Below, in pieces: positions 5,201 through 7,556 of a stretch of DNA of 7,556 nt (position 1 is the stretch's first letter; the number at the start of each line of letters is the position of its first letter). The notes below the pieces were generated by a model that worked only from the letters and a program-made list of their open reading frames with translations, searched no databases and was not told where the DNA came from. Source of the DNA: Dehalococcoidia bacterium (GTDB lineage Bacteria > Chloroflexota > Dehalococcoidia > Dehalococcoidales > RBG-16-60-22); contig SOKS01000174.1 in the NCBI GenBank assembly GCA_004375725.1, forward strand, positions 1 through 7,556, written 5' to 3'. The position numbers were made by a program, and so were the translations under genes.

Positions 5201-6988
5201 ATGTGCGGCATCGTTGGCTATATAGGGGAAAGACAGGCCAGGCCTATTCTGCTGAACTGCCTGGCTCGACTGGAGTACCGCGGTTACGATTCCTGTGGCA
5301 TTGCCGTGGCGGGCGGTAACCTGCAGGTACACAAGGATGCGGTCAGAGTGGAGGCCCTGAAAGAGCAGCTTCCGCGTCGGCTGGAAGGAAAAATCGGTAT
5401 CGGGCATACGCGGTGGGCCACTCATGGAGAGCCGTCGAAGGTAAATGCTCACCCGCACGGCGACTGCACCGGAAAAATCGCCGTGGTGCACAATGGCGTT
5501 ATCCATAACTACCAGCAGTTACGTCAAAAGCTCATCAAAGAGGGGCATACCTTTACTTCCGCAACGGATACCGAAGTTATCCCTCATCTTGTCGAGAAAC
5601 ATTTTGACGGCGACCTGGAGAAGGCGGTGGCAAAAGCACTGGCGGAGATGGAGGGCTCTTATGCCATCGCGGTGCTTATGGACGGTAAGGCCGAGCTCAT
5701 CGCGGCGAGGAAGGACAGCCCGTTGATTATCGGAATTGGTGATGGGGAAAATCTGATTGCCTCGGATGTGCCCGCGGTGCTGGACTACACCAGCCGGGTC
5801 ATCTATCTGGAAGATGATGATATCGCCGTGATTACCGGAGAAGGCGTTCGGGTGAAAAAGAACGGGGAGACGGTGGACCGGAAGCCGCAGCGGGTAACGT
5901 GGAGTGTGGAGGATGCGCAGAAGGGTGGCTACGAACACTTCATGCTCAAGGAAATCCATGAGCAGCCAAAGGTAATACGGGATACTATCAGGGCTAACCT
6001 GTATACCGATGAAACGGCTGCCGACCGGGATATATCGGAGAAGGTTGGTGCCGGTGAAATACTGATGCTGGCCTGTGGTACTTCCTATCATGCCGCCATG
6101 GTCGGAAAGTACGTTTTGGAACAACTGTTTAAAGTCCCGGTCAGGACCGAGCTGGCTTCTGAGTTTGGTTATTCCGGTCAAACCTCGTCACAAACGCAAG
6201 CAATTGTTATCACACAGTCTGGAGAAACCGCCGACGCCCTGAAAGCCATCAAGAGGCTCAGGAGTGAAGGATGTCCGGTAACCGTCATCACCAACGTCGT
6301 CAGCAGCTCCGCCACGCGGATAGCTGACCATGTCGTCTATACAATGGCAGGCCCGGAGATAAGCGTCGCCGCGACCAAGAGCTATACCGCGCAGTTAATG
6401 GCTTTGTACTGGATGTCTCTGTTCTCTGCCAGAATTGACCTGAGACGAAAAGACAGTCTTATCATGGAGTTGAGACAGTTGCCCGGCAAGGTGCAGCGCG
6501 TCCTGGACGATGAGGAAACAATCGCCCAGCACGCCGCGCAGATTGCCAAACATGACAATGTCTTTTTTATCGGGCGGGGGATTAACTATCCGGTAGCGCT
6601 GGAAGGAGCGCTGAAGCTGAAGGAAATATCATATATTCATGCCGAGGGTTATGCGGCGGGAGAATTGAAGCACGGCCCCTTCGCTCTGCTCAATGGCAAG
6701 GCCCCGGTCGTGGCGATTGTGGCGCCGGACAACAACTATGAGGCTATGTTGACCAACATCAAGGAGGTCAAGGCCAGAAGCTCGCCGGTACTGGCGCTGG
6801 TTGAGGAGGGAGACGAGGTCGTTGCAGAAGTGGCCGATTCGGTGATTGTGGTGCCAAAGGTTGACCCGCTGTTCTCCCCCGTGGTCAATGCGGTGGTGCT
6901 GCAGCTGCTGGCCTACTATGCGGCGAAAGAGCGCGGCTGCCCTATCGATTTCCCGCGCAACCTGGCGAAGAGTGTCACCGTTGAATAG
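5201..6988 (+). CDS. glmS: Glutamine--fructose-6-phosphate aminotransferase (isomerizing)
   Basis: GlmS makes glucosamine-6-phosphate from fructose-6-phosphate and glutamine, the entry step to UDP-GlcNAc, in the cytosol. The 595 residues are full length for the family. The glutaminase domain (1 to about 240) starts MCGIVGYIG, with C2 as the nucleophile exposed after methionine removal, and carries YRGYDS (26-31), HTRWATHG (69-76) and NGVIHNY (98-104). Two SIS isomerase domains follow (about 285-420 and 450-590), with ACGTSYHA (291-298), TQSGETAD (338-345), KEISYIHAEG (474-483) holding the catalytic glutamate E475, and ELKHGP (488-493) holding H491. The end, PRNLAKSVTVE, is canonical and K590 matches the substrate-binding lysine of E. 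coli. The start is certain because C2 must be second. Only a weak CGGAG lies upstream, 12 bases away. It is last in the operon, before a terminator. Confidence 0.97.
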   Translation: MCGIVGYIGERQARPILLNCLARLEYRGYDSCGIAVAGGNLQVHKDAVRVEALKEQLPRRLEGKIGIGHTRWATHGEPSKVNAHPHGDCTGKIAVVHNGVIHNYQQLRQKLIKEGHTFTSATDTEVIPHLVEKHFDGDLEKAVAKALAEMEGSYAIAVLMDGKAELIAARKDSPLIIGIGDGENLIASDVPAVLDYTSRVIYLEDDDIAVITGEGVRVKKNGETVDRKPQRVTWSVEDAQKGGYEHFMLKEIHEQPKVIRDTIRANLYTDETAADRDISEKVGAGEILMLACGTSYHAAMVGKYVLEQLFKVPVRTELASEFGYSGQTSSQTQAIVITQSGETADALKAIKRLRSEGCPVTVITNVVSSSATRIADHVVYTMAGPEISVAATKSYTAQLMALYWMSLFSARIDLRRKDSLIMELRQLPGKVQRVLDDEETIAQHAAQIAKHDNVFFIGRGINYPVALEGALKLKEISYIHAEGYAAGELKHGPFALLNGKAPVVAIVAPDNNYEAMLTNIKEVKARSSPVLALVEEGDEVVAEVADSVIVVPKVDPLFSPVVNAVVLQLLAYYAAKERGCPIDFPRNLAKSVTVE

Positions 6989-7023
6989 TGACGCGCCACG
7001 TTATCGCAGGTAAACCTTAATTT

Positions 7024-7047
7024 CGGATTGGAATAATCCGTTTTTTT
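7024..7047 (+). terminator. Intrinsic terminator after glmS
   Basis: CGGATT (7024-7029) and AATCCG (7035-7040) form a perfect six-base stem with a five-base loop, followed at once by seven T (7041-7047). It lies 36 bases after the glmS stop and should end the nucleotide-sugar operon, separating it from the small membrane gene downstream. Confidence 0.88.
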
Positions 7048-7057
7048 ATTCTTAAGT

Positions 7058-7086
7058 TTGCGGATTTGATACTCTTTAGGTATAGC
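7058..7086 (+). promoter_or_regulatory. Weak candidate promoter for the DUF454 gene
   Basis: TTGCGG (7058-7063) and TATAGC (7081-7086) are 17 bases apart. The match to sigma70 consensus is only three and four of six positions. A promoter is expected in 7048-7136 because a terminator lies just upstream, and this is the best pair seen, but it may not be the true one. Confidence 0.3.
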
Positions 7087-7136
7087 GCTGGCTAGAGCAA
7101 CCTCGTCTAAGGACAAAACAGGAAGAAACTGAAGAG

Positions 7137-7526
7137 ATGCCGGAAAAGCTGAAAAGAAGGCTGCTTATCGCTGCCGGAACAATTTCCACCGCCATCGGTA
7201 TTGTGGGCATATTTGTGCCGATTCTGCCCACGACTCCTTTTCTTTTACTCGCGGCTGCCTTTTATCTGCGCAGTTCTCAGAAGTTATACGACCGGCTTTT
7301 AAATAACAGATTCATTGGCGCCTACGTGCGTAATTACCTGCAGGGAAAGGGCATGCCGCGGAAAGTAAAGATTATAACCATCCTTCTGTTGTGGATAACG
7401 ATTACCTGTTCCATAATTTTCGCGGTTCAGGGCCTGATTATCAGGGCGATATTACTTATCATAGCTATCGGAGTATCAGTTCATATTTTACTTATTAAGA
7501 CCACTAAAGGAAACAAAGAAAACTAA
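7137..7526 (+). CDS. DUF454 (YbaN-type) small inner-membrane protein
   Basis: This is a 129-residue membrane protein of the DUF454/YbaN family, whose function is not established. The family core is visible: GIVGIFVPILPTTPFLLLAA (21-40) followed by RSS (45-47) and a short soluble stretch with LLNNRFIGAYVRNYLQGKGMPRK (54-76). Hydrophobic segments run at about 8-43, as one helix or a re-entrant pair broken by the PxLPTTP motif, and at about 78-98 and 100-120, the last two close together. The tail is basic (KTTKGNKEN). There is no cleavable signal peptide. The binding site is unclear: AGGA at 7120-7123 is rather far from the ATG and GAAGAG directly abuts it. The gene is more AT-rich than its neighbours, partly because it codes for hydrophobic residues. 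It sits in a separate transcription unit after the glmS terminator, so no functional link to that operon is implied. Confidence 0.87.
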   Translation: MPEKLKRRLLIAAGTISTAIGIVGIFVPILPTTPFLLLAAAFYLRSSQKLYDRLLNNRFIGAYVRNYLQGKGMPRKVKIITILLLWITITCSIIFAVQGLIIRAILLIIAIGVSVHILLIKTTKGNKEN

Positions 7527-7539
7527 AAGGGGATGTGGC

Positions 7540-7556
7540 ATGAGGAATAAATATTA
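7540..7556 (+). CDS. Start of a further gene, truncated by the window end
   Basis: An ATG at 7540 opens a frame reading MRNKY before the window ends. AAGGGG (7527-7532) lies seven bases upstream, a good ribosome binding site. The gap from the DUF454 stop is 13 bases, so the two are probably co-transcribed. Nothing can be said about the product. The alternative ATG at 7533 stops after five codons. Confidence 0.5.

Noticed and set aside
5519..6181. 220-residue open frame on the - strand inside glmS
   Set aside because: It is wholly antisense to conserved glmS coding sequence and its translation resembles no family; GC-rich codon bias leaves such frames open.
6916..7116. 66-residue - strand frame with a YSTVTLFARL stretch
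   Set aside because: That stretch is simply the reverse complement of the conserved NLAKSVTVE end of glmS, and the rest covers the terminator and spacer.

Overview
The window looks like a piece of a bacterial chromosome carrying housekeeping genes, all on the + strand. Gene content suggests an anaerobic, Chloroflexota-like lineage, possibly Dehalococcoidia: a short ThiC, a CBS-domain site-2 protease, two tandem archaeal-style sugar-1-phosphate nucleotidylyltransferases directly before glmS, and moderately high GC. That placement rests on family resemblance and remembered gene order, not on a search, so treat it as tentative.

Layout. Region 1 (1-2612) is a thiamin-controlled unit. A TPP riboswitch aptamer (24-106) and an intrinsic terminator (119-157) precede thiC (175-1473). 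An M50 intramembrane protease with two CBS domains (1488-2612) follows after only 14 bases, with no terminator between them. Region 2 (2613-2784) is non-coding and holds a good sigma70-type promoter (2664-2691) with a palindrome over its -35 box. Region 3 (2785-6988) is a tight three-gene operon for nucleotide-sugar synthesis: a GlmU-like bifunctional enzyme with a TTG start, a diverged paralogue, and glmS, closed by an intrinsic terminator at 7024-7047. Region 4 (7048-7556) carries a small DUF454/YbaN-type membrane protein and the first codons of a further gene that runs off the end.

How the genes work together. GlmS makes glucosamine-6-phosphate. After isomerisation by a GlmM-type mutase, which is not in this window, the first nucleotidyltransferase can acetylate glucosamine-1-phosphate and activate it to UDP-GlcNAc. 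The second paralogue keeps the nucleotidyltransferase motifs but has lost the acetyltransferase histidine, so it probably activates a different or already acetylated sugar phosphate. ThiC makes the pyrimidine half of thiamin and is shut down by TPP through premature termination. The downstream protease probably shares that control.

I found no mobile elements, CRISPR arrays, tRNA or rRNA genes. Nothing here is clearly a new system. The most interesting points are the legible terminator/antiterminator switch, the protease placed behind a TPP riboswitch, and the split in function between the tandem GlmU-like paralogues.
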